Below are positions 26,601 through 33,034 of a DNA stretch of 64,000 bases, piece after piece (positions within the stretch are counted from its first letter, which is position 1; each line of letters begins with the position of its first letter). The notes beneath the pieces were generated by a model that saw only the letters and a program-made list of their open reading frames with translations, made no database searches and was not told where the DNA came from. The position numbers and the translations under genes were made by a program. Source of the stretch: an uncultured Burkholderiales bacterium (lineage in GTDB: Bacteria; Pseudomonadota; Gammaproteobacteria; Burkholderiales; Burkholderiaceae); the NCBI GenBank assembly GCA_946480465.1, contig CAMLJY010000006.1, forward strand, positions 89,109-153,108. Direction: 5' to 3'.

Positions 26601-29140
26601 TTCGAACCGGCATCGCCCTCTGCTTCCGCCTCAATGCCTGAGCCTTCTTCCTGCGGGGCCTGTGTTGCGGGTTCGACTCCCACGCCGGGATTCGAACTGC
26701 TCCCGCCAGCTTCATCGGTGTGCCGGGGCTGCGTGTGCTCGCGCTGCCCGTGTTGCGCTTCCGAAGCCCTTCCCCCGGCGCCCAGCACCTGACCAGACGC
26801 ACCGTCGTGCAAACTGGGCTGTCCCTTCGGCGTCTTCGCGTATCGCACGGCGAAGTTCCAGCCGTCGGAGTCATTGAAGATGACGCGGGACCGGCCATCC
26901 TCGCTCTTCGCACGCATCACGCGGCCCGTCACGCTGACGATGGTCCACTTGACGCCCTGCTGGGTGAACACGTCGCCTGCGGAGGGCAAGCGAGGAGATG
27001 CGTCTTCCGCTTCGGGCGTGCTTGGGCCAGCGGCGGCCGGCGCACTCGCCGGGATAGGAGCGGGGGGCTTCAGGAGGGTGTACGTGTACTTCCCGGAACG
27101 ATTGCGAATCCTGACCACCTCTGATCCCGGGATCTTCGCGGCTTGCGTCTCGGCACCCAGCTTGGACATGGGGCGCATGTCGGGGGTGCGCGGCACGATG
27201 CGCGGCTCGGCTGCGGCAACTGGTGGCACGGCTGGCGCCTGCGCGCCGGCATCAGGCGGCAGCGGAGCGGCTTGCGATCCGGTTTCAGCGGTCGGCATGG
27301 CCCGGCGCAGCGCCGCAGCCATCGGGCTTTCGCCTTCCAGCGTCGCCGCGCGGGCCACCGCCGCAGCCTGCTCATCCTGCGCGCGCACGTCCGCCGGCAT
27401 GCGCTCCAGGTCCGCGGCCTTCTGTGCTTCAGCGCGGGCCGCCTCGGCATCGAGCGTGATGCCGGCAAGGTCGCGCTCCAACGTCCGGCCACCGGGCAGC
27501 ACCGGCAGCGCGGCATCGCCGCTTGGCGCAAGGGTGCGCGGCGCCAGCGCCTCGCTGCGGATGCGCGCGTTGTTCTCGGCCTCCCAGCGGCCCGCCGCGA
27601 GCGCTTCGTCTGCGTAGGCGTCCATGCCTGGCGCGCCGACCACCCACTCACTGGGAACAGCAGTCCAGCCCGTGCCGTCGGGCAGCGGGATCGCCGTCAG
27701 TCGACGGTTCTGCTGCTCCTGCGCGACGGTCACCATCTCCCGGGCGCGCCCTTCGGACATGGGCTCTGCGCGCGCAGCCCAGCGGTCGATGTTGCCGCGC
27801 GCGCGCTCGTCCGCCGCGGCCGGCGTCAGCGTCACCTGCCAGCGATCGCCGACCAGCACGGCTTGGTACTGGCCCAGACCGCCGTCACTTTGGCCGATCC
27901 AGACATCCGCGGCCTGTTTCGAGCCGAAGGCGGGCAACGCGCCAGCCTGCCCAAGCACGGGCCTGCCGGTGAAGAGTGGGTCGGCCTCGAATGGGATGCC
28001 GTCGCCCGGCGCCTTGGCGCCAAGTTCAGTGGTCGGCTCCTTCTTGGTGTCGCCGAACAAGGCGTCGGTCGAGAACTCGATGGCCCTGTCGATGTCCGGC
28101 GCGGCCAGGATGGCCGGTACCGGGTCGTGTTCCCTGGGGCCGCGCAAGGCGCCGCCAGCAGCACCTATGGCTGTGCCGCCGAGAGCACCAAGCGCAGCCG
28201 CATCGCGGGCCTTCGCCAGTGTTTCAGGGCCAAAGGCATCTCTCCCCTGGCCGTATTCCTCCAGCATCGTCTGGCCGAACTCCGTGCCGGCCTCAATGGG
28301 TGCTGTGCCTGCAGCCGCAATGCCACCTCGTGCCACGCGCCCGGCGAAGCCCTGCATAGCCTGTGCAGGCTTCAAGAAGGGCGACTTGCCGAGAGCGATG
28401 TCCAGACCGATCTTGTCGCCGACGAACTCCAGGCCGCCTGCCGCCAGGGTTGCGGCGAAAGCCTTGCCCAACTCGGCGCCGGTCAGCGAGCGGCCTTCTT
28501 TCTCGGCCTCCTGTGTGAGGCCGCCGAAGACTTCGCCGCCCTCTTGTCCGATGGCTTGGCCAGCCAGCGCCGTGCTCGCTCCGATCGAAGCGAACTTCGC
28601 GGCGACGGCTTCGGTGGCCTGCTTGGCGACCTGCTCTGCGGTCAGCTTGCCGGCAGACTCGGCGCCGATGCGCGCAGCCTCCTTCGCGACCATGCCCTCG
28701 GCGATCTGCTTCGCGGCAGTGCCGGCAACGAACTTGCCGCCGATGGCGCCAAGGCCAGCCGTGGCCAACGCCTGAAGGCCTTGGCCGCCGACATAGCCCA
28801 GGCCATGCTGCAGCCAGTCAACCAGCGCGCCGAAGTCGCCCTCTTTCGCGCGGTCATAGCTGTGTGACCACGAGTCGCTTTCCTTGGCCTGGCTGGCGAT
28901 CTTGTCGCCCCACTCGGTGTAGCCGCGGACACCGGCCTTCTTGATGCCAGTGGCGATGCCACCCTCACCGAACGCGGCTTCACCGGCAGCACCGACGCCA
29001 GCCAGCACGCCGTACCCGAGCTGCGGGAGCTGCTGGAAGGATTCCTTGAAGCCACGGCCAAAGTCACCGCTATCAGGCGGCACCGGCGGCGGGAGTCCAG
29101 GACTGGGGTTCAGGCCGTAGAGATCGAACAGACTTGGCAC
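20627..29140 (-). CDS. Giant polyvalent phage-type protein (2837 aa)
   Basis: A 2837-aa multidomain protein of the 'large polyvalent protein' type, which phages and conjugative elements deliver into the host with their DNA. Residues 1-335 are Gly/Ala-rich with amphipathic helices. Several small beta modules and low-complexity linkers follow to about 980. An LPD1-like region carries a zincin motif, HEWWH (1360-1364). A GNAT-like segment (about 1553-1638) has HRGDGAGRKVIE and ARGFWAKMGV. A second zincin, HESFH (1798-1802), has a downstream EEALADL as third ligand. The rest (about 1940 on) resembles LPD38 (PFWLGALTRDQLADIYG). GTG start at 29140 with AAGGAG. It directly follows the 425-aa gene, 9 bp after its stop. 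No capsid genes accompany it. Confidence 0.85.
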   Translation of the reverse strand: MPSLFDLYGLNPSPGLPPPVPPDSGDFGRGFKESFQQLPQLGYGVLAGVGAAGEAAFGEGGIATGIKKAGVRGYTEWGDKIASQAKESDSWSHSYDRAKEGDFGALVDWLQHGLGYVGGQGLQALATAGLGAIGGKFVAGTAAKQIAEGMVAKEAARIGAESAGKLTAEQVAKQATEAVAAKFASIGASTALAGQAIGQEGGEVFGGLTQEAEKEGRSLTGAELGKAFAATLAAGGLEFVGDKIGLDIALGKSPFLKPAQAMQGFAGRVARGGIAAAGTAPIEAGTEFGQTMLEEYGQGRDAFGPETLAKARDAAALGALGGTAIGAAGGALRGPREHDPVPAILAAPDIDRAIEFSTDALFGDTKKEPTTELGAKAPGDGIPFEADPLFTGRPVLGQAGALPAFGSKQAADVWIGQSDGGLGQYQAVLVGDRWQVTLTPAAADERARGNIDRWAARAEPMSEGRAREMVTVAQEQQNRRLTAIPLPDGTGWTAVPSEWVVGAPGMDAYADEALAAGRWEAENNARIRSEALAPRTLAPSGDAALPVLPGGRTLERDLAGITLDAEAARAEAQKAADLERMPADVRAQDEQAAAVARAATLEGESPMAAALRRAMPTAETGSQAAPLPPDAGAQAPAVPPVAAAEPRIVPRTPDMRPMSKLGAETQAAKIPGSEVVRIRNRSGKYTYTLLKPPAPIPASAPAAAGPSTPEAEDASPRLPSAGDVFTQQGVKWTIVSVTGRVMRAKSEDGRSRVIFNDSDGWNFAVRYAKTPKGQPSLHDGASGQVLGAGGRASEAQHGQREHTQPRHTDEAGGSSSNPGVGVEPATQAPQEEGSGIEAEAEGDAGSNPRTGIEPTAEALKEDLGAQGAQPHLAERLAARREDKRRTTLAAAVSEAAGDKVHARKRVLEELAQCVAGGSLTLCLRKAGSAIEPSDRAAILASAAKLRRGGKPTRDASMQAVRSRLDVLNSGKLDEAPAPAKIEDFGEKLAGARKDYAAALKDRMAEAAAVDLGAEPLSKSWPEPDYAKLLEGGADPWMVSFVRAARDEVPTKPQSSWKLKGWVENVKLLRDVSTRLLDGSITREAVEAKLWMPEFRNVRSAIGGRAELYREVGHERSLKGVTLQEHHYTRYRDEENVRKWVVEQKAKATMFSNWPRELAIADTKEEALAQFKAKLDSLDLGPKAKGQPQFVIYTKRGQEGAWIGKKIGRQYVDLKRVDDVAKARTYMAENTAELEALLASYKETPLERRPENQPRVGDDHRNGAPVTPEAFADAFGFRGVQFGNYVEQGRRQSDLNEAFDALMDMAGVLGIPARALSLNGRLGLAFGARGRGGKSAPAAHFEPGKVVINLTKGGGPGSLAHEWWHALDNYFAGDGRSFVTAGARADMREQMRLAFEAVKKATQASGLNNRSMELDERRSTPYWSKHEELSARSFETYVIAKLEDQNAANDYLANVVSQQAWDATEGMRAIALGRDPDDATGTYLYPTADEMPAVRAAFDEFFRVIETRQDEAGNVALFSRAAPFVEVVSTDDGLPTYANAEAGIVLAAPQVTERFEVIEDEGEQVVSYAVMPSDRFDVLGHVVLLLKDGQPVSLIDIEMYHRGDGAGRKVIETVLASTRGNLNISNIVPDARGFWAKMGVPEQNAGAGEAYDGTLNWQTYAEARDAGAARSDAKASRGAGQERDAGTARADRGAAGARTPQGLTRAEAEAIMALPEDTINRLLDRTLSPERVREIAAKVGTHMQVVESVDDLPPTERRAALDKAADGKIRGAYFKASDQAYLIAGNLYSEAEATFVALHESFHRGLVKTLGPDARKVLQWMHATNAKLRTLTQVQMERHGIGQDEAIEEALADLAGKGEARDLRGWTKLLTLIRAWLDKVTDALGFRLTWTDEMVSDFVAGVARAGLDTRVTASASQDTSLSRSESRSTAQDLAPAGGGVFDFNRLGATRQDRIRSVVDGARPFWLGALTRDQLADIYGKDIPAVKEYDGLTRSMENQRSKIAQDADTIYNDWSKLGSVVNDKLARVMLDATVNSVHPDGEFNTITGNDGTIEARRKLVHARLAREFAALPEEAQAMYRRVRDFHAGILGQLREALEKRLQRQIENGEARAAALTSIRQAFDQYAEHGPYFPLSRFGDYLVIGERADGERVVASYETAGEQSTAARALRQDGFTVKTKTAREYSRALDGSAGKFIGQVLTTLQALDFQDAAINGKASDLKSKLLDDINQVFIRSLPDLSYRKHFAHRKNTPGFSSDVMRGFASSAFHAASHIARLNHADQMSFALEDAYRTLDKAPDGDFNAPSQVLNELALRHDAVMNPNTHPIAALLNQVGFVMYLGASPAAGLIQLLQNPMVTLPYLGARYGFGSATAAMGRASKDILGAKMNRESGWNAADSPKLAPVEREVMRKLQDEGVIDLTQAHDLASATSIDRGNVARSKAAFAMSRAMKIVGWTFHIPEVMNRQIAALTAFRLELAKSGDQARAEDAARETIKRSHFDYSASNRARYMQGNLARVVLQFKTFSQNMTYFIGRAAYLALKGEDAEVRGIARRQLMATFAATFAMAGTLGLPGLSMAGGLLSMLVGALDDDDKPWDWKTEFRNLASDVAGQDVGEVLSHGLMRALIPWDVANRVGLGDLWLRSNDREGQSPREAFATDLTNLLGPTAGTILGWYTASEHLGRGNYAKATEAIVPKFVRDAIQAGRFSGEGVTTFSGEHRMDVTGAEVLGKLLGFTPARVSEMYEATGAIKNAETAVLEKRKGLLSRAAQARIHGDSDGTREAMEDIAEFNRRNPKEAIRGSNIAASVIARQRRERQTADGTYLPKTRDHFRAEGRFAEVD
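24034..24192 (-). CDS. Small basic gene nested out of frame inside the giant gene (52 aa)
   Basis: A 52-codon frame on the same strand as the giant gene but in another phase. It begins ATG at 24192, six bases after a strong AGGAG, and ends RARRKG. It aligns with the free-standing 47-aa protein at 14280-14423 (GKPxRKP, RKQVExRV, ATPxQR, RRKG). The giant protein's own frame here is a low-complexity ARD/ASRGAG stretch between its GNAT-like and second zincin domains, as expected if the other frame is the constrained one. I infer a true overlapping gene. Confidence 0.55.
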   Translation of the reverse strand: MTAPSTGKPTRKPVTPEQRAQTRKQVEERVRNATPEQRAQIEALQERARRKG

Positions 29141-29149
29141 GCTTTCTCC

Positions 29150-30427
29150 TTACGGGCGAGCGGTGCGGCCAAAGGCCGCACGATCACTGCCGGCAGGCAG
29201 CGATTCCTCGTATGCGGCTTTCGCCTCGCGCAGCTTTTGCAGCGCGGCCTCATACCGACCAGCCACGCGCTCGAATTGCGTGGGATTCGCTTCGCGCTGC
29301 GAGCTGCCCCACTTCATCAACTCGGCCTTTGCGGCCAGGGCTTCCTGCCGTGCGGCGTCGTAGGCTTTGGCGGCCGGGGGTTCCTCAGCCGGCGGCGCGT
29401 CGAACTGCGCCAGCATTCCCTTCTTGGCAGGCCCCACCTTGCCGCCGCCCACTTCACCAGTTTGGCCGTTGATGTCGAAACGGTACGTCCCGTCACCGGC
29501 GGACTTCGCTGCGGCCGCGATGGACGCCATCTTGTGCTCAGTAGAGGCCGCCTTCTCCGCCACCGGTTGCAGGGCCCTGCTGAAGTCGGAAGCGTAACGA
29601 CCACCGATCAACTTGGCCTGGTCAAGGCTCGCCTGAATATCAGCCGGCGTCATGCCTGCATCGATGAGGCGTTGTGCATCCTCGGCACCGTCGAGTGCGC
29701 CCTCGTTGGCGAGAAGACGCAGCTTGGAGATGGCGCCCGCCTGGCGTTGTTGCTGCAGGTACTGGAACCTGTCGTAGCCGGGGGATGGCTTGCCGTCCGG
29801 CCCGGTAGGCGACGCGGTGAGCGTGCCATCCGCAATTCCTTTGTCGATCAGTTCCTGAATCGAAGAGTCGCGCTTCTCGATGGCTGCAAGCTGCAGTCGG
29901 CCGGCTTCGCTCAAACGTTCAACTTTGGCCGAGCCCTTGAGGCCTTCACGATACGCGGTCAAGCTCGCCTCCGCCGGTGTCTGTCGGGTGTTCTCGCCGA
30001 TCATGCTGCCGCCCATGAACCGCTGCTGTCCCGGGTTCAACTCGTACGGAGTGTTGAGCGCGCGCTCGCGCGCCACCTTGCCTTCGTAGGCGGCTCGCGC
30101 GTCGCCCGTTCCTTGCAGTCGCTCGATCTCCGCGTCGATGCCTGCCTGTCGCAACTCCGGGCTCTTCGCCTCAGCCACCTTCGCAGCCAGGGTTGACGCG
30201 CTGCGAGCCTCCGCATCCTTCGCATCTTCAGCTCGCACAAGCGCCCGGCGTTCGGGGCTGTTCATGTACTCGTCGGTCTTGACGACCCGAGCCTGTGCGA
30301 GCTCTTCGTGCAGCCGCGCTCGGTTCGCATAGTCCTCTTCCTTGAGGTAGTGGGTCGCCAGGGAGGACACACCCGCTCCAAAGCCAGCCAGTGCGCGCCC
30401 GAAAGCGCCTCCGATCATCCCAGCCAT
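29150..30427 (-). CDS. Alanine-rich helical protein (425 aa), possible ejection/virion protein
   Basis: A 425-aa, Ala- and Glu-rich, largely helical protein with a short glycine-rich N-terminus (MAGMIGGAFGRALAGFGAG), long coiled-coil-prone stretches (ARSASTLAAKVAEAKSPE) and a helical C-terminus. No family recognised with certainty. Its place immediately before the giant gene (9 bp) and its composition resemble internal virion or ejection proteins that precede giant polyvalent proteins in podovirus-like genomes. AAAGGA precedes the ATG. Confidence 0.6.
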   Translation of the reverse strand: MAGMIGGAFGRALAGFGAGVSSLATHYLKEEDYANRARLHEELAQARVVKTDEYMNSPERRALVRAEDAKDAEARSASTLAAKVAEAKSPELRQAGIDAEIERLQGTGDARAAYEGKVARERALNTPYELNPGQQRFMGGSMIGENTRQTPAEASLTAYREGLKGSAKVERLSEAGRLQLAAIEKRDSSIQELIDKGIADGTLTASPTGPDGKPSPGYDRFQYLQQQRQAGAISKLRLLANEGALDGAEDAQRLIDAGMTPADIQASLDQAKLIGGRYASDFSRALQPVAEKAASTEHKMASIAAAAKSAGDGTYRFDINGQTGEVGGGKVGPAKKGMLAQFDAPPAEEPPAAKAYDAARQEALAAKAELMKWGSSQREANPTQFERVAGRYEAALQKLREAKAAYEESLPAGSDRAAFGRTARP

Positions 30428-30445
30428 GTGAAGATCCTTTACTTT

Positions 30446-30823
30446 TCAGTGCCGCAGTGCTGGCGGCGCGTTGTTGAAATCGCAGCCAGGCAGCGGCTGA
30501 GCCCTGACACCGGCAGACCGCGCAGCCATAGCCATCGCCACATCCGGCAGCGGCACGGTGCGGAAGCTCCCATCGCCCACAGGCACGGCGACTTCGAGAG
30601 TGGGCCCCTCGCCCAGCAACACGGCCATGTCGAAGGCGTTGGCGATCTCCAAGAAGGCTGGCGCAATCTCCTCCAGCGTTGATCGCGCCAAGTCGACCAT
30701 CGCAGCGTGAGCCACCGGGTTGGTCGGCTCGCTCGTCAGTGACTTGTACGGCGTCACCCAGCGGATGCCAGTGCCGCCCTCAATGCGGTACATGGCGCGC
30801 TTACTTTGCAGGTTATGACGCAT
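30446..30823 (-). CDS. Hypothetical protein (125 aa) upstream of virion-like genes
   Basis: A 125-aa protein (MRHNLQSKRAMYRIEGGTGI; LARSTLEEIAPAFLEIANAF; VPVGDGSFRTVPLPDVAMAM). The ATG at 30823 has GGAG seven bases upstream and overlaps the end of the 62-aa gene by 11 bp. No family recognised; probably part of the same leftward operon as the 425-aa and giant genes. Confidence 0.65.
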   Translation of the reverse strand: MRHNLQSKRAMYRIEGGTGIRWVTPYKSLTSEPTNPVAHAAMVDLARSTLEEIAPAFLEIANAFDMAVLLGEGPTLEVAVPVGDGSFRTVPLPDVAMAMAARSAGVRAQPLPGCDFNNAPPALRH

Positions 30824-31001
30824 GGTCTTGCTCCGACGGCAAGTTGTCGCCGTTTTCGTCAAGACCAAGCGCCACCAGCATCTCGGCCGGCGGCAGCGCG
30901 CGCAGCGCTTTGAGCGCCGCGAGCCGTTCATGGAGACCAGCGAGTTCAGGCGCTACGGCGCCTTCACCGGCAGGGGTGTCAGAGGGAAGAGAACGGTTCA
31001 C
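30813..31001 (-). CDS. Hypothetical protein (62 aa)
   Basis: A 62-aa acidic helical protein (NRSLPSDTPAGEGAV; LHERLAALKALRALPPAEML). GTG start at 31001 with GGAG eight bases upstream. It overlaps the next gene by 11 bp. No family recognised. Confidence 0.6.
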   Translation of the reverse strand: MNRSLPSDTPAGEGAVAPELAGLHERLAALKALRALPPAEMLVALGLDENGDNLPSEQDHAS

Positions 31002-31040
31002 AGGATGGACTCCGATTCAGTGGTGAAAGGCAGCGGCTGC

Positions 31041-31373
31041 TTACGTCGGACGTGAGCGACATAGACAACGTGGCCAGCGCCGAAGAGGCGTTCGGACCGG
31101 TGCAGATGGGAGCGTTCCGCTGGAAACCCCGGTTGGAAACCTGGTGGCGGAAACGTCTCTGCGATGGCTTGAAGTGCTGTTGTGGTTCGTTGTGGTTCTG
31201 TTGCATCGGCCTACGTCGACAGGGCGACCAGGAAGTGCCCGTTTGCTGTTAACCGAGCTGTTCACCGCGCACCCGACGGATGCGCGCTTCTGGTGGATAC
31301 CGCGTTGGATTCTGGCCATCTTGATACCGGGCCCTTGGAGGGCGGGTTCGGCGCTAACCTGCTCGTGAACCAT
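31041..31373 (-). CDS. Doubtful open frame (110 aa) in intergenic stretch
   Basis: Starts at ATG 31373, one base overlapping the stop of the preceding gene (TGATG). The product is Arg/Ser/Thr-rich and looks non-coding towards its end. The coupling is the only support; if it is not a gene, 31002-31372 is an intergenic region holding a tandem repeat at 31179. Confidence 0.2.
   Translation of the reverse strand: MVHEQVSAEPALQGPGIKMARIQRGIHQKRASVGCAVNSSVNSKRALPGRPVDVGRCNRTTTNHNSTSSHRRDVSATRFPTGVSSGTLPSAPVRTPLRRWPRCLCRSRPT
31179..31198. repeat. Tandem 10-bp repeat (GTTGTGGTTC x 2)
   Basis: Two adjacent perfect copies in the only long gap of the leftward operon, upstream of the genes leading to the giant protein. 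Could be a regulatory site; two copies may also be chance. Confidence 0.4.
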
Positions 31374-31645
31374 CACGTCCCAGCCTTTCCGGTAATGGCT
31401 AGGTGGCCGGCCCGGATCAAAGCATCGATGACCTCGGCCTTTGCCATTTCGGGGCGTGATGCATGCACAGCGGCGATTACCGGAAGCACGTCCGCCGCAG
31501 GCGCGTAGTCGATGCGCGGGTTTGCCTTGCGCCACTTCGCGACGCGCGCGCGGTTCGCTGCCGCGGCGTCGAGCGATTTGCTCCAAGCCGGAGAAGCCTT
31601 CACCGGCTGAGTCACAGGCTGAGCATCTGGCGCAAAGCTGAGCAT
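31373..31645 (-). CDS. Hypothetical protein (90 aa)
   Basis: A 90-aa basic protein (MLSFAPDAQPVTQPVKASPA; AANRARVAKWRKANPRIDYA; AEVIDALIRAGHLAITGKAG). ATG at 31645 lies two bases after the stop of the HGG gene, suggesting translational coupling. A longer version from GTG at 31720 would overlap that gene by 74 bp. The AKWRKANP stretch followed by helices resembles small DNA-binding proteins, but no family is certain. Confidence 0.55.
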   Translation of the reverse strand: MLSFAPDAQPVTQPVKASPAWSKSLDAAAANRARVAKWRKANPRIDYAPAADVLPVIAAVHASRPEMAKAEVIDALIRAGHLAITGKAGT

Positions 31646-31646
31646 T

Positions 31647-32234
31647 TCACAGCCGCCCATGGGGTTCGCTGACGCCTCGGCGCTGTGCACTGCAAGGTTG
31701 GGATGGGCGGCGTTGGTCACGATGGCTCACGGTTTCATGGGGTTTCGAATGGAGTTCGGGTCGGGTTCGCTTCAGGCACCGGCCGTTCAGCGCCGAGCGA
31801 GCCTTGCCGTCTGCCGTGCGGGGCCCGGTGCTCAAGCCGCCATGCAGCGGACACCTCCCGCTGCCATGGATGTCTCGGCGCTTGCACGGGTTGCCCGCAC
31901 GCGTCCTCGCGCCGCAGCGCAGGTCTGCGAACGCGGTCCAGTCGCACCGGGGCCAGCCAGCGTCGCCAGGCAGCAGGCCGCGGCGCTCAGCCTTTTCGAT
32001 GGCTGCGTCCCATGCGCGGACGGCGGAGACCCACGAACGGCGGAGGGCGTGCTGTGGATCGCTCGTCTCGCGTGCGTGCGCATGCGCGTACATCGCGGGC
32101 GCGTACGTATGAGCGGAACCCGTAGCCGCCGAGCCCTTGGTGCCCGAAGCAATTTCCGGAAACGGGCACGTCATGGCGCTGCCGGAAGCGGGCGTAGCAA
32201 TGTCCTTCGCGTTTCCGGTAATCCTGGACACCAT
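31647..32234 (-). CDS. HGG-motif (HGGxSTGP) zinc-binding-like protein
   Basis: A 195-aa protein whose centre has CGARTRAGNPCKR, then GRCPLHGGLSTGPRTADGKA. This Cys-Cys-Cys-His arrangement with the HGGxSTGP signature occurs in short proteins common in prophages and mobile elements; molecular role unknown, zinc binding inferred. The N-terminal 90 residues and Arg-rich C-terminus are less conserved-looking. The start (ATG 32234, or GTG 32237) overlaps the stop of the DnaC-like gene, so it belongs to the replication operon. Confidence 0.7.
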   Translation of the reverse strand: MVSRITGNAKDIATPASGSAMTCPFPEIASGTKGSAATGSAHTYAPAMYAHAHARETSDPQHALRRSWVSAVRAWDAAIEKAERRGLLPGDAGWPRCDWTAFADLRCGARTRAGNPCKRRDIHGSGRCPLHGGLSTGPRTADGKARSALNGRCLKRTRPELHSKPHETVSHRDQRRPSQPCSAQRRGVSEPHGRL

Positions 32235-33034
32235 CACGCCTCGCTCCGATCGCTCATCGCGAGCTTGCGTGCCGTCGGCCTGTAGCTGTCCCAGTCGAAA
32301 GGAATCCAGCGGCAGGTTTCGACCAAGCGATCGAAGGTGCGGTCGCCCACGAATTGCTTCAGGCCCACCTTGTCCTGATTGGTCAGCAAGATGGTGGGCT
32401 TCACCTCCCGATACCGCAGGTCGATCACGTCGAAGACGATGGACTGCACGTTGTCTGTTTCAGTCCTTGCGCCCAACTCGTCGATCACCAGCAGGTCGAG
32501 GCGCTCAAGGTAGCGAAGCAGTTGGGCCTCAGTGCGCTCGCTGTCCTTGCGCCAGGTCTCACGTACCGCGCGGACCAAGTCGGAACAGGTGACGTAGCGA
32601 ACGTCGGTCGACAGGACAGCCTGCAAGGCCGCCGAGGCCAGGTGCGACTTGCCGGTACCGGGGCGCCCCGCGAGGATCAGTCCAGCCCCCCGACCGGCGA
32701 AATCGCTGAAGCGTTCGGCGTAGTCCCGGCAGACCGAGAGCGCATAGCGCTTGTCGTCGCTGTCGGCGATGAAGTTGTCGAACGAGCGACCGCGGAAGCG
32801 CTCGGGAATTCGTGCCTCATCGAGCATGCGCTGATGGCGCCTTTCGGCAGCGAGTTGCGCCTTGACGCGTTCTTCCTGCTCACGTTCGGCGGCAGCATCG
32901 GCCGCGCATGACTGGCAACGCGTCCAGAGACGGCTCACGACATGGCGGCTCAGGAACGGGCCGTGCCGCTCGCAGATCTCTTCGCGAGACTTGGGGCCGT
33001 CAGAGAGTGATGGTTCCATCTTCAGAGACTCCAT
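32234..33034 (-). CDS. DnaC-like helicase loader ATPase
   Basis: AAA+ ATPase that would load the host DnaB helicase at the element's origin. Walker A is GRPGTGKSHLA, Walker B LLVIDELG, sensor I ILLTNQ and the arginine-finger region RTFDRLVET, the usual DnaC/IstB pattern. The N-terminus carries a Cys/His cluster (CERHGPFLSRHVVSRLW, then CQSC) that may bind zinc. Starts at 33034 (MESLKMEPS) and 33019 (MEPS) are both possible; either overlaps the end of the initiator gene. About 266 aa. Next to the initiator gene with its iterons. Confidence 0.9.
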   Translation of the reverse strand: MESLKMEPSLSDGPKSREEICERHGPFLSRHVVSRLWTRCQSCAADAAAEREQEERVKAQLAAERRHQRMLDEARIPERFRGRSFDNFIADSDDKRYALSVCRDYAERFSDFAGRGAGLILAGRPGTGKSHLASAALQAVLSTDVRYVTCSDLVRAVRETWRKDSERTEAQLLRYLERLDLLVIDELGARTETDNVQSIVFDVIDLRYREVKPTILLTNQDKVGLKQFVGDRTFDRLVETCRWIPFDWDSYRPTARKLAMSDRSEA

